A stretch of DNA of 64,000 nucleotides from Acidimicrobiaceae bacterium. GTDB taxonomy: Bacteria > Actinomycetota > Acidimicrobiia > Acidimicrobiales > Poriferisodalaceae. Every line of letters begins with the position of its first letter. The first letter of the stretch is position 1. A program made the translations under genes and the position numbers. The notes beneath the pieces were generated by a model. The model saw nothing but the letters and a program-made list of their open reading frames with translations, was not told where the DNA came from and did not search any database. Shown piece by piece: positions 37,849-47,054 of the stretch. The stretch spans positions 1 to 64,000 of the forward strand of contig JAPOPC010000049.1 of assembly GCA_026713105.1 (NCBI GenBank), written 5' to 3'.

Positions 37849-39203
37849 GCCAGCAGCGTCTCGATCTCACTCACCCGTTCGTTCACCGCCGCAGTGTCGG
37901 GCGCTTCGAGATTCAACCGCAGCAGCGGCTCTGTGTTGGAAGGCCGCAGGTTGAACCACCAGTCGCCGCCGTCGACCGTCAGACCGTCGAGACGATCCTG
38001 CGCGAGACCGGCGAAGTGCTCCGACACCCGGCGCATCACCTCGTCGATATCGGCGACCGGGGTGTTGATCTCGCCCGAGGATGCATACCGGTCGAGAGGG
38101 GCCAGCAGTTCCGACAGCGGCACCGAGGCCACGCTCAGCTGCTCGAGCGCAATTAGCGCAGCGATCAGGCCGGAGTCGGCCCCAAAGTTGTCGGCGAAGT
38201 AGTAGTGGCCGCTGTGCTCGCCCCCGAAAGCCGCCCCCGTGCGAGCCATCTCGGCCTTGATGTAGCTGTGCCCGACGCGAGTCCGCAGCGGCTGACCGCC
38301 CGCTTCGGTGATCGCCTCTGGCACGGCGCGAGAGCAGATCAGGTTGTGCAGGATCGGCCCCGGCCCGCTGCGACGCAGCATCGCCTGGGCCACCAGCGCC
38401 GTGAGGAGCGATCCGCTGACAGCACGGCCGCGTTCGTCCACGAGAAAGACCCTGTCGGCATCGCCGTCTAACGCAAGTCCGACATCGGCGCCCGTGCTCA
38501 GCACGCGTTCGCTGAGATCGACGAGATTCTCAGGCTGGATGGGATCGGCGGGATGATTGGGAAACGTGCCGTCGAGTTCGCCGTACATCAGTTCCCAGTC
38601 CAACGGCAGCGGCTCGAACACCGCCGGCAGCACATAGCCCCCCATGCCATTGGCCGTATCTGCCACCACCCGCAAAGGTGCAAGCGATTCGACGTCGACG
38701 AACGAACGGACGTGTGCTGCAAAAGCGTCGAGCAGGTCACCCCTGCGGCGTCGGCCCCCGCCGCTGGGCGAGCGGGCACCCCGCGTCGACCGCGCGGCGA
38801 TCTCGGCAAGCCCGCTGTCGGCACCCACCGGAGCGGCTCGGGGTCCGCACAGCTTGATGCCGTTGTAGGCCGCCGGATTGTGCGAAGCGGTGAGCATCGC
38901 ACCGGGCATGTCCAGATGGCCGGACGCGAAGTAGAGCAGGTCTGTCGAGGCCAGTCCGATGTCTATGACATCGACCCCGGCCGCCATGACTCCCTCAGCG
39001 AACGCGTCGGCCAAGAAAACGCCGCTCGGTCGCATGTCGCGCCCCATCACGATCTGCTTGGCTGCGGACCATTCAGCGAAGGCGTGGCCGATTCCGCGCG
39101 CGGCCGACGGACTCAGCTCGTCGGGACAAATGCCACGTATGTCATATGCCTTGAAGATGCCACGCAATACGTCTTCTGGCACAGGATCGATACTGTCCGC
39201 CAT
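37845..39203 (-). CDS. manB: Phosphomannomutase/phosphoglucomutase
   Basis: About 452 residues from ATG 39203. FKAYDIRGICPDELS opening, catalytic phosphoserine MLTASHNPAAYNGIKL, metal-binding DGDADRVFLVDERG, substrate-specificity GGEHSGHYYFAD and phosphate-binding RPSNTEPLLRLNLE. It converts mannose-6-P to mannose-1-P (or glucose) for the nucleotide-sugar steps encoded at 58282 and 55485. First gene of the manB-Trm112-SIS-ahcY operon. Confidence 0.93.
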   Translation of the reverse strand: MADSIDPVPEDVLRGIFKAYDIRGICPDELSPSAARGIGHAFAEWSAAKQIVMGRDMRPSGVFLADAFAEGVMAAGVDVIDIGLASTDLLYFASGHLDMPGAMLTASHNPAAYNGIKLCGPRAAPVGADSGLAEIAARSTRGARSPSGGGRRRRGDLLDAFAAHVRSFVDVESLAPLRVVADTANGMGGYVLPAVFEPLPLDWELMYGELDGTFPNHPADPIQPENLVDLSERVLSTGADVGLALDGDADRVFLVDERGRAVSGSLLTALVAQAMLRRSGPGPILHNLICSRAVPEAITEAGGQPLRTRVGHSYIKAEMARTGAAFGGEHSGHYYFADNFGADSGLIAALIALEQLSVASVPLSELLAPLDRYASSGEINTPVADIDEVMRRVSEHFAGLAQDRLDGLTVDGGDWWFNLRPSNTEPLLRLNLEAPDTAAVNERVSEIETLLA

Positions 39204-39372
39204 AGTGCTGGGGAAGCCTAAGCCGTGCGTCTCGCAACGCCCTCTGCGGCCGCCGCGAGACCCCTGATTTCGCACGATTCCGCGGCAATCGAAGCTCAAA
39301 TTTCGCGCTCGATTTGGAGCCGCGAAGAGCGTAGTTCCGCGCAGCGGTGCGCGGCTGCTGCGGACAACGCCC

Positions 39373-39402
39373 TTGCAATTTGCACCCACGTTTCCCTAGG
39401 GT
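39373..39402 (+). promoter_or_regulatory. Candidate sigma-70-type promoter of kamA-like gene
   Basis: TTGCAA at 39373-39378 and TAGGGT at 39397-39402, with an 18-base spacer, lie about 50 bases upstream of ATG 39452. The spacing and hexamers fit a housekeeping actinobacterial promoter. The region between manB and this gene (39204-39451) is otherwise gene-free and AT-richer than the surroundings. Confidence 0.3.
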
Positions 39403-39451
39403 GGTCTCAGAGAGTGGGATACGAACCTGCCTGAAGCGAGCGAACGAGGCG

Positions 39452-41026
39452 ATGATCAAAAGGAAATATCAGCCAACAGAACGTGAACAATTGGTACTTG
39501 ACGAGGTCGAGAACCCCAGGTACGACCGTCAGATTGTCAATGGTCTAGAACCCTTCATGAGTGGCTCCGCGCCCGAGGAATTCCGTAACTTTTATAGCAA
39601 GGAAGAGCTCGACGACTTAGGCCAACTACGCGGAACTGAACGTGATGTTGAAGCAAGGATGCCCGTCAAGCTGACCCGCCACTATTTCGAAATGGCTACG
39701 TCAAGTTCAGCAATACAAAAACTGGTAAAGGCTTCACCAGACGAAACGACAGATCTCGAAGGCGATCCAGACCCGGCGAATCAACTTGACTACAGCCCAA
39801 TAGAAGGACTGCTACACAAGTATGAAATGGCGCTGCTCTACGTTATTTCCACTTGCTCAGCTCATTGCAGATTCTGTTATCGCGAGGAACTGATTGGGCG
39901 CAAAGAGATTGAACGCTCCGACGGCACAGTCAAGAAGAAGGGCCTCGCGCAAGTCGGTGAGATCACCGAGTACATCCGGTCACACAATGACGCCGTTGCG
40001 GCAAACGGGGGAACTCATCCCGAGACTGGCAGGCCGAAGCTGCGTGAGGTTCTCTTGTCAGGCGGCGACCCGATGGTGCTGCCGAACTCCAAGCTGGCAG
40101 CATGGTTCACGGCCTTGGCGGAGGCGGGCGCCGAAGCCATCCGCGTGGGCACCAAGGAGCTGGCCTTCTACCCGGACCGATTCGACGAAGCCTTCTTTGC
40201 GATGATCGATCGCTTTCACGAGATCTATCCGGATGTTTCGCTGCGGTTCATGATCCACTTCAACCATCCAGACGAATTCCTGCTGAAAGATCCCGATGGT
40301 CAGTACATCGCCGATGACAAGGGCTTCCTTCAGTGGCGTCAGAACACCCGGCGAGCGGTCGACTCGCTGGTTGAACGCGGCTGGATCAGCGTCGAGAACC
40401 AGACTCCGATCATCGCAGGCGTGAACGACGACGCCGACGCATTGCGGATCCTCCAGCGCACGCTCAAGAGCGTCGGTGTCGAGAACCACTACTTCTTCTG
40501 CGGAAGGAACATCGTCGCCTACAAGGCGTTCAACGTGCCCATCGAGACCGCATGGCAGCTTCTCAACGACTCCCAACGCGGGCTGTCGGGCGTGGAGTCG
40601 CACGCCCGTCTGACCATCGTGCACTACAAGGGCAAGACGGAAGTCTCCGCAGTGACCGATGGACCGATTGCCGGGCTGCGGGGTGCCGAGGACGGCGTGG
40701 TGATCTTCAAGGTCCTGCGCAATCCGGCCCATGCGCCAGACCGGGGCAAAGTCACCATCGTCGGCCGGAACCCCGAAGCACTGTGGTTCGACGAATACGA
40801 GGACCGGGTGCTGTTGGATGAAGCGGGCCTGTTCTCTCAGCAGCGCCCCAGTGGCGTGACGGTTCCACGATCTCGCTCTCGGCACCGTGCGGCTCCGAAG
40901 GAACGGACACCGGGCTCATCACGGCCCGCCCCGCTCATGGCCGTCGTCGCAAGCAACGAGCGAAGGCCGCACCCAAAGAGCCCGCCCAGCAGTCCGGCGG
41001 CTGAGGTTCAAGACGCCCAGGCCTAG
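39452..41026 (+). CDS. KamA-family radical SAM aminomutase-like protein
   Basis: 524 residues. The radical SAM cluster motif is C135-SAH-C139-RF-C142 followed by YREELIGRKEI, then VLLSGGDPMVLPNSKL, IRVGTKELAFYPDRFD, VSLRFMIHFNHPDEF and QTPIIAGVNDDADALRILQRTLKSVGVENHYFFCGRNIVAYKAFNVPIE, all of the lysine 2,3-aminomutase family. The PLP-lysine loop PGGGGK of classical KamA is not found; the nearest candidate is HYKGKTE (391-397). About 60 C-terminal residues (Ser/Arg/Pro-rich) are extra. Lysine 2,3-aminomutases make beta-lysine. The 5' part has lower GC than the 3' part. Alone on its strand in this part. Confidence 0.8.
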   Translation: MIKRKYQPTEREQLVLDEVENPRYDRQIVNGLEPFMSGSAPEEFRNFYSKEELDDLGQLRGTERDVEARMPVKLTRHYFEMATSSSAIQKLVKASPDETTDLEGDPDPANQLDYSPIEGLLHKYEMALLYVISTCSAHCRFCYREELIGRKEIERSDGTVKKKGLAQVGEITEYIRSHNDAVAANGGTHPETGRPKLREVLLSGGDPMVLPNSKLAAWFTALAEAGAEAIRVGTKELAFYPDRFDEAFFAMIDRFHEIYPDVSLRFMIHFNHPDEFLLKDPDGQYIADDKGFLQWRQNTRRAVDSLVERGWISVENQTPIIAGVNDDADALRILQRTLKSVGVENHYFFCGRNIVAYKAFNVPIETAWQLLNDSQRGLSGVESHARLTIVHYKGKTEVSAVTDGPIAGLRGAEDGVVIFKVLRNPAHAPDRGKVTIVGRNPEALWFDEYEDRVLLDEAGLFSQQRPSGVTVPRSRSRHRAAPKERTPGSSRPAPLMAVVASNERRPHPKSPPSSPAAEVQDAQA

Positions 41027-41076
41027 AGGCTGAGCCGATAGTCGAAGCCGGGGCCCGAGCGTCGAAGAGCGCGACC

Positions 41077-41155
41077 GCGGCGGAGGCGGCAGGACCCTCT
41101 GCTCCCGCGATCCAGCAGGTCGCAACGTCGCAGAGTTTCCTGCCGCCTCCGCCGC
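41077..41155. repeat. Dispersed palindromic repeat, copy B
   Basis: 79 bp with perfect 18-bp arms (41077-41094 and 41138-41155). Core has CTCTGC at its left end and GCAGAG at its right end around CCCGCGATCC, AGCAGG and TCGCAACG. It ends at the last base of the convergent glycosyltransferase stop codon and starts 51 bases after the kamA-like gene, so it lies between two 3' ends. Confidence 0.88.
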
Positions 41156-44100
41156 TATAGCGACTGTGCGTTTTGGTTCAGCTCTTGAAACTCTGGGGGT
41201 GTGTCGTATGCGCCTGCTGCGGCGCGGTGACGGATACGCCAGATATCGGTCACGACCTTGAGCGACTGGGCGACCAGCCGGACGGTGGTGTCCGCTGAAT
41301 GGTCCACGGCGACGGGCACCTCGACCGATGTCAGGTCGAGGTGCTCGACGAGGTAGAGCACTTCCACATCGAAGGTGAAGCCGTCGATGACGGCACGGCT
41401 GAAGATCTCCTGCGCAGCCTCAGCGGTGAAACCCTTGAAGCCGCATTGCGTATCGCGGTAGCGGCGGAGCAGCACGAGGCGGGTGAATGCGTTGAACATC
41501 CGGCTCGCGATCGCGCGAGCGGGCGCCGCCGGGCTGATGGTGCGCGCTTGGGCATGGCGCCGGTTCCCGAGCGCCACATCCGCCCCGCGGTCGAGTGCAT
41601 CGACGAGCTCGGTGAGCTGGCCGGGCGGATAGGCCAGGTCCACGTCGGTGAACAGACGCAAGCGACCGCTCGCCGCAAGCATTCCCGTGCGCACCGCCGC
41701 GCCCTTGCCGCGATTCGCCTCCAACGACACCACGACGTCGGCCCCGGCCCGCCGGGCCGCCTCTGCTGTGCCGTCGGTCGAACCGTCGTCGACCACGACA
41801 ATCTCGAGTCTGCCGTCTAGAGCCTCATTTCGACGCAGGGCTGCGCTGATCTCCGAGACGGCGGTACCGACGAGGTGCGCAGCTTGGTAGGCCGGCACAA
41901 CGACCGAGACCTCGGGCACCGCGCGGCCAAACTCTGCAGCCGGTCGTTCGGGATCGAAGCCGCGCACCGCAGGCGAGCGACCGAAACGGGCCGGGGGCCG
42001 CACGGCGACCAGCGCGAGCGCGACTGCGCCGAGCAGCGTTGCCAGCCAGGCGAGGTACTCGACCGCCGTGGCGCCATATCTGAGCTCGACGTGGGAATCG
42101 GTGGGAACCACCACCATCCAGTTGGGAGTCACCCGGTACGGGCCCTCGGCGCCGCTGACCGACCAGTTCGGGAAGTACGACACCTTCACCAGCACCGGCA
42201 CCCCGGTTCGATCCACCGAAAACGACAGCCAGTCGCGACCCATGGCTGTGTCCTCGATGTGCACCGGCGGCAGCGCTCGCCGTGGCGCCGCGCTGAATCT
42301 CGGCAACGAATCCCGCGCGCCGCCCGCACTGCCGGGTGACGGTAGCAGTGACACCCGCGACCAATGCTCGGCCCCCGCTGCCGCAATCGGCACGTCCCAT
42401 GCCGCGGGGTCATTCCACCAAATCGCGGCTGGGTCGGTCCATGCCCGCCCGGCGTGAGACACATCGGGTGCAACTGCGGGCTCGAAGGGCAGCGCAGACA
42501 CGACGTCGCTGTCGGCGACCAGGTAGATCGACCATGGCTCCGCCGAGGCAATGAACTGCAAATCAGCCGACTCCTGTGCCGCCGCAGTGGCCTCGGCGCT
42601 GAACGCTGCGTAGTAGCGCACGCCGGACATCTGCAGGTGGGGCACGCCGAGTGCGAAATTCAGGGCGTTGTAGGGCAGGCCGCGCATCGGACGCGACGGC
42701 GCCGCCGACAGCTCCGACTGCATGAGGAAGTGGAACGGCACCGTCGGTGACGATTCGAAATAGAGACCCTCCATCGAGGCGATGCAGCCGTCGGTCCAGT
42801 GCGGCAGCAGCATCGGTGCCATCGGGGTGCCGTACGCGCCCACGATGTCTCGGTCGTACTCCCACAGCAATCGCCCGCAGCCGTAACGATCGCCGACCTC
42901 GCTCATGGCGCTGACGAAGGAGTGGTACTCGGGATATGACGGGCGTCCCTCATAACCGCGAAAGTTCCAGCGCGCCCAGCCGCGGACGAAATTGCGGTCG
43001 TCCGCCGACACCGTCAACGGGCCCCAGCGGTAGTCCCCTTGTGCGTCCAGCCTGGTTCCGGGAATGTCGCCGAATCGCAATGCCAGCAGGCCTATTCCCC
43101 CAACCAGCGCGACAACCGGGGTCGCCATGCGCACCCAGCGCGCTGCTGCGGCGAGGTGAGCCCCGTTGCCGTCGGAGCGGTTCGAGCCTGGACGGGTCAG
43201 CCCCTCGATGATGAGCCACACACCCATCGCCGCCAGCAGGTACACGGCCAGGTACCAAAAGGGCAGGATCCGGGCATTCCACAGCCGGTGCTGGGGCCAG
43301 TGGACAAAACCCATGGCCATCGTGAAGGCGATGACAGTCCACGTGATCGCCGGGCGATACCAGCGTGCAAGACCGACCGCGGCACCGACTGCTGCCAGCA
43401 CGAGCAGCCAGGTGATGCTGTGGTGCGCCCCGTCGCCGACGATCTCGTCGGTGAAGAACAGGTGCTCCCGCACGGAGTCGAGCCGCTCCCAGCCCATGTC
43501 GTTCAAGAACGCCCGTCGCGCAACGAACGGCACGGTCCAGAACGCCGACAATGCTCCGCCGACGAGGCCGATGACGAGCGCATGCCACGACCGTCGCCAC
43601 TCCCCCACCACCAGCGCAATGACCGCCGCGACCGGTACGGCCAGCCGAGCCAGCGGAGACTCGGTGATATTCCAGACGGCGGCCCACAGCATGACCGCTG
43701 CGATCGAAGTACCCATCGCACCGACCCGGCCGATGCGATCGGGCAACGCATGCAGGCTGCGCACCGCGACCATCAAGATGCTGGCAGCCACCGCGAAGGC
43801 CAGAGGGATGGGGTGACACAGGGCCACGAAGGCCAGCACCAGGCTCGCCCGTGCGCGCCCAGTGCCCCGCTCGAGCGAGCGCCAGAGCATGCCGAGGTAC
43901 ACGAGCGTCGCCGACAGCGCGATCGAGAAGGCAAATTCCCCTGCCAATGTCGACGCCGCGTTCCCGCCGTAGATCGTGAAGTTCACGTCGAAGACGAACA
44001 GAAGCGCCGCCACCGGCGCCAGCATCCGCAGCAGGCGTGGCCAGCCCGCCAGCCGGCACATCAACCAAGCCGTGGCCGGCATCGAGACGACACCGCTGAT

Positions 44101-44439
44101 CGCGACGAGCTTGAAGGCCACTCCGAACGGCAGCACCAGGTCTGCGACCACGACCATCAGGTACGGCAGCACCATGTAGAACTGCATCGCCGGCATGCCC
44201 GCGTACCACTCGGGCGACCAGCCACGCAGCGAGCCCGCTGGCAGCAGTTCGTCCCGCAAGTACGCCGGGCCCCAGACATGGGCGCCCATGTCGCCGCCGG
44301 TCGGCGTCGCCGTCGAGACGACCCCGATCGGATCGAGCCAGAACACGACGGCCGCGCAACTCGTCACGACAACCGCGGCTTCGACCCACGCTCGCAGCAC
44401 CGCCCCCGAGCGCCACGGGCGCGTGGTCAGTGCCGCCAC
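41155..44439 (-). CDS. Large membrane protein (GT-C-like) fused to a GT2 glycosyltransferase
   Basis: 1094 residues. The first ~840 have about 11-13 membrane segments with a large extracellular part after residue 430 (YRWGPLTVSADDRNFV..., PSYPEYHSF), like GT-C or 6-pyruvoyl-tetrahydropterin-synthase-related membrane proteins. From about 843 there is a complete GT2 domain: EVSVVVPAYQAAHLVG, EIVVVDDGSTDGTAE, NRGKGAAVRTGM, FTDVDLAYPPGQL and CGFKGFTAEAAQEIF, related to ALG5/dolichyl-phosphate glucosyltransferases that make polyprenyl-phosphate sugars. The fusion suggests that the lipid-linked donor is made and used by one protein. GTG start. Confidence 0.85.
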   Translation of the reverse strand: MAALTTRPWRSGAVLRAWVEAAVVVTSCAAVVFWLDPIGVVSTATPTGGDMGAHVWGPAYLRDELLPAGSLRGWSPEWYAGMPAMQFYMVLPYLMVVVADLVLPFGVAFKLVAISGVVSMPATAWLMCRLAGWPRLLRMLAPVAALLFVFDVNFTIYGGNAASTLAGEFAFSIALSATLVYLGMLWRSLERGTGRARASLVLAFVALCHPIPLAFAVAASILMVAVRSLHALPDRIGRVGAMGTSIAAVMLWAAVWNITESPLARLAVPVAAVIALVVGEWRRSWHALVIGLVGGALSAFWTVPFVARRAFLNDMGWERLDSVREHLFFTDEIVGDGAHHSITWLLVLAAVGAAVGLARWYRPAITWTVIAFTMAMGFVHWPQHRLWNARILPFWYLAVYLLAAMGVWLIIEGLTRPGSNRSDGNGAHLAAAARWVRMATPVVALVGGIGLLALRFGDIPGTRLDAQGDYRWGPLTVSADDRNFVRGWARWNFRGYEGRPSYPEYHSFVSAMSEVGDRYGCGRLLWEYDRDIVGAYGTPMAPMLLPHWTDGCIASMEGLYFESSPTVPFHFLMQSELSAAPSRPMRGLPYNALNFALGVPHLQMSGVRYYAAFSAEATAAAQESADLQFIASAEPWSIYLVADSDVVSALPFEPAVAPDVSHAGRAWTDPAAIWWNDPAAWDVPIAAAGAEHWSRVSLLPSPGSAGGARDSLPRFSAAPRRALPPVHIEDTAMGRDWLSFSVDRTGVPVLVKVSYFPNWSVSGAEGPYRVTPNWMVVVPTDSHVELRYGATAVEYLAWLATLLGAVALALVAVRPPARFGRSPAVRGFDPERPAAEFGRAVPEVSVVVPAYQAAHLVGTAVSEISAALRRNEALDGRLEIVVVDDGSTDGTAEAARRAGADVVVSLEANRGKGAAVRTGMLAASGRLRLFTDVDLAYPPGQLTELVDALDRGADVALGNRRHAQARTISPAAPARAIASRMFNAFTRLVLLRRYRDTQCGFKGFTAEAAQEIFSRAVIDGFTFDVEVLYLVEHLDLTSVEVPVAVDHSADTTVRLVAQSLKVVTDIWRIRHRAAAGAYDTPPEFQELNQNAQSL

Positions 44440-44540
44440 CCGCGCAGGTTAGTGGCCGAAAGGGTCCTGATCGTCTGCGCTCAGGGGCTGTGCACACCTC
44501 GCGGCTACTGGTCACCGGAGCGCCGCCATAGCATGAACAC

Positions 44541-46619
44541 ATGGCATCTGAGGTGCCCTCGGGCGAGCGGCACTCCCGGGCGCGCAAGCCGCGCGCCAGC
44601 GAACCTCCCGACGCGCCACCCGAAGAGAACGCGAGCGACCACCCACCGCAGCCGAGCTCGTCCCCAACACCGGGGACGCGCCGGCGAAACGAACGCTGGC
44701 CCCGCTGGTCGATCTGGTTGCTCGCCATGGTGCTGCTGTCGGTGATGTTCCTGCCAGGCCTGCTGCGAAATGAAGATCGCGATCCCGTCGACTACAGCGG
44801 TCTGATCGCGCAGGTGTCGGAGGGACGCGTCGACAGCGTCACGATCACCAACGGCACCGGAGAGATCAGCGGCGAGTACATCGACGGCTCGACGTTCTCT
44901 TCCGAGGGTCCCCTCGAGCTGCCCGAGACCGATCTCGCCCTATTGCGCGAGCGCGGGGTGTCCATCGAGTTCCACACCGACCGGCCCAACCTGCTCGTCA
45001 GCCTGCTGCCTTTCCTGCTGCCTTTCGGCCTGATCTTCCTGCTCTTTTGGTGGATGCAGCGACGTGCTCAGGGGCAGATGTCGGGGATCATGTCGATCGG
45101 CCGCAGCAAGGCCAAGACCTACACCACCGAGCGCCCCTCGACGAAGTTCGACGACATCGCCGGGTACGACGGCGTGAAGCAGGAGATCACCGAGGTCGTC
45201 GACTTCCTCAAGACTCCGGAGCGCTTCACGGCGATCGGCGCCAAGGTCCCCAAGGGCGTGCTGCTGGTCGGTCCTCCCGGCACCGGCAAGACGCTCATTG
45301 CCCGGGCGGTGGCAGGAGAGGCCGGGGTGCCCTTCTTGTCGGTGACCGGCTCGGACTTCATGGAGATGTTCGTGGGCGTCGGCGCCAGCCGCGTGCGCGA
45401 CCTGTTCCAGAGTGCCCGCAAGATGGGCCGAGCGATCATCTTCATCGACGAGATCGACTCGATCGGCCGCAAACGTGGGGCAGGCCTCGGCGGCGGGCAT
45501 GACGAGCGCGAGCAGACGCTCAATCAGATGCTGGCCGAGATGGACGGATTCGAGGAAAGCGGCGGCATCGTGATGATGGCTGCAACCAACCGGCCAGACA
45601 TCTTGGATCCCGCGTTGCTGCGCCCCGGCCGGTTCGACCGCCAGGTCGTTGTGCCGCTGCCTGAGTACTCAGAGCGGCTGGCGATCCTGGCGGTGCACTC
45701 CAAAGACAAGAAGACCGACGACGACGTGTTGTTCGAGGCCTTGGCGAAGGGCACTCCGGGCATGAGCGGCGCCGACCTGGCCAATCTGGTCAACGAAGCG
45801 GCGCTGCACGCCGTGCGGCGCGACTCCGAAATGATCGCACAGGCAGACTTCGAGGCCGCGCGCGACAGAGTGCTGATGGGCCAGCGACGCGAGTCGGTGG
45901 CGCTCTCCGAGCGGGAGCGGGAAGTCACCGCCTATCACGAAGGCGGCCATGCACTGATCGCCACGCTGTTCACGCACGCCGACCCCGTTCACAAGGTGAC
46001 AATCCTGCCGACGGGCCAGGCGCTGGGCGTCACCATGCAGCTTCCTGAGGAACGTCACGCCTACAGCCAGGAATACATCGAAGACCGGTTGGCCGTGCTG
46101 TTCGGCGGCCGCATGGCCGAGGAGACGGTGTTCGGCGTGACCTCGACCGGAGCCGCAAATGACCTGGTGCAGGGCACAGAGCTGGCCCGCAAGATGGTCT
46201 CGGAGTGGGGCATGAGCGACCGTGTGGGGCCCATGGCGTGGGGATCACACGCACAGGTGTTCCTCGGCGAGGACCTCATGTCGGGGCGTGACTACTCCGA
46301 CGAGACCGCCCGGGTCATTGACGAGGAAGTCGAACGGATCCTGCGTACGCAGCAGGATCGTGCGCGCAGAGCGCTTGTCGATCACCGCCCCGCGCTGGAT
46401 CGGATCGCGGCTGCCCTGCTCGAACACGAGACCGTCACGGGCTCCCAGATCGGGGCGCTCGTGGCCGAGCCGACGCCCGACGGGTTAGACGGGGCCAGCA
46501 ACGGGAAGCTCGAGACCCCAGCCAAATCGGACGCAGACGATCCGGTCGCCGACGACGACGCTGCGCCCGACGTCCCGCTCATCGAGCGAACGGCTCCCCC
46601 GCCGCACGTAGCCGACTAA
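44541..46619 (+). CDS. ftsH: ATP-dependent zinc metalloprotease FtsH
   Basis: 692 residues. A Pro-rich N-terminal cytoplasmic part, first membrane segment ([15 protein letters not shown]), a periplasmic loop, second segment ([20 protein letters not shown]), AAA Walker A GPPGTGKT, Walker [29 protein letters not shown] (second region of homology) and the zinc site [13 protein letters not shown]. HExxH is HEGGH rather than the more common HEAGH. A long Asp/Pro-rich tail closes it. Degrades membrane proteins and stress regulators. Confidence 0.95.
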   Translation: MASEVPSGERHSRARKPRASEPPDAPPEENASDHPPQPSSSPTPGTRRRNERWPRWSIWLLAMVLLSVMFLPGLLRNEDRDPVDYSGLIAQVSEGRVDSVTITNGTGEISGEYIDGSTFSSEGPLELPETDLALLRERGVSIEFHTDRPNLLVSLLPFLLPFGLIFLLFWWMQRRAQGQMSGIMSIGRSKAKTYTTERPSTKFDDIAGYDGVKQEITEVVDFLKTPERFTAIGAKVPKGVLLVGPPGTGKTLIARAVAGEAGVPFLSVTGSDFMEMFVGVGASRVRDLFQSARKMGRAIIFIDEIDSIGRKRGAGLGGGHDEREQTLNQMLAEMDGFEESGGIVMMAATNRPDILDPALLRPGRFDRQVVVPLPEYSERLAILAVHSKDKKTDDDVLFEALAKGTPGMSGADLANLVNEAALHAVRRDSEMIAQADFEAARDRVLMGQRRESVALSEREREVTAYHEGGHALIATLFTHADPVHKVTILPTGQALGVTMQLPEERHAYSQEYIEDRLAVLFGGRMAEETVFGVTSTGAANDLVQGTELARKMVSEWGMSDRVGPMAWGSHAQVFLGEDLMSGRDYSDETARVIDEEVERILRTQQDRARRALVDHRPALDRIAAALLEHETVTGSQIGALVAEPTPDGLDGASNGKLETPAKSDADDPVADDDAAPDVPLIERTAPPPHVAD

Positions 46620-47047
46620 CCCGGCGAGGGTTCGGGGCCCTGCACCACCTGTGAGAGTGCCGCCGCCAGCCCGGACAGATCCACGCTGCCGACCCAGCCG
46701 TCGATGACCTGACCGGTGACATCGACCACCGCTGTCGTGGGCACGGTGTCAATGCCGTGGCGACGATGCAGCTCTCGATCATTGCCGTATGGCACCTCGG
46801 CGACGGGCAGGCCCGCACCCGCGGGGCCGCGCACCACGGCGAGCGCTGCCGCACACGTGCGGCAGGTCTCTTCGGTGAAGACCACCAACGCCGGGCCGAC
46901 CGCTATGCCCACCGCACCGAGGTCGACGGCCGAAGGCAGTTCGGACCGTGGCACCGCTGCGCCATGCGCGCCGCGGCGACGCTGGAGCAGCCAGGCAACT
47001 GCGATCGCGGCGACGATCAGCAGCGCAGCGATGATGAGACGCTCCAT
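46616..47047 (-). CDS. Membrane-anchored thioredoxin-like protein
   Basis: 143 residues. One N-terminal membrane segment (LIIAALLIVAAIAVAWLL), then a thioredoxin fold with ALVVFTEETCRTCAAALAVV (CxxC = CRTC) and the cis-Pro loop GIDTVPTTAVVDVTGQVIDGWVG. Outward-facing thiol oxidoreductase is likely. It overlaps ftsH at the 3' ends by 4 bases and precedes the DUF5719-like/glycosyltransferase genes on its strand. Confidence 0.85.
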   Translation of the reverse strand: MERLIIAALLIVAAIAVAWLLQRRRGAHGAAVPRSELPSAVDLGAVGIAVGPALVVFTEETCRTCAAALAVVRGPAGAGLPVAEVPYGNDRELHRRHGIDTVPTTAVVDVTGQVIDGWVGSVDLSGLAAALSQVVQGPEPSPG

Positions 47048-47054
47048 TAGCCCC

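Noticed and set aside
39416-39434. Short sequence GGGATACGAACC resembling the T-arm of a tRNA on the minus strand
   Set aside because: The T-loop would be TTCGTAT, lacking the conserved A, and no acceptor, D or anticodon arms can be built around it.
41077-41155. Palindromic repeat B as a rho-independent terminator
   Set aside because: The stem is long and GC-rich but no copy is followed by a T-run; the conserved core and dispersal argue for a repeat family, though an effect on transcript ends is not excluded.
42950-44745. Long open frames opposite to the GT-C/GT2 gene, and similar ones opposite prfB, secA, ahcY and the M24 gene
   Set aside because: They are rich in Arg, Pro and His with no motif, mirror the codon bias of the GC-rich gene on the other strand, and are explained as antisense shadows.
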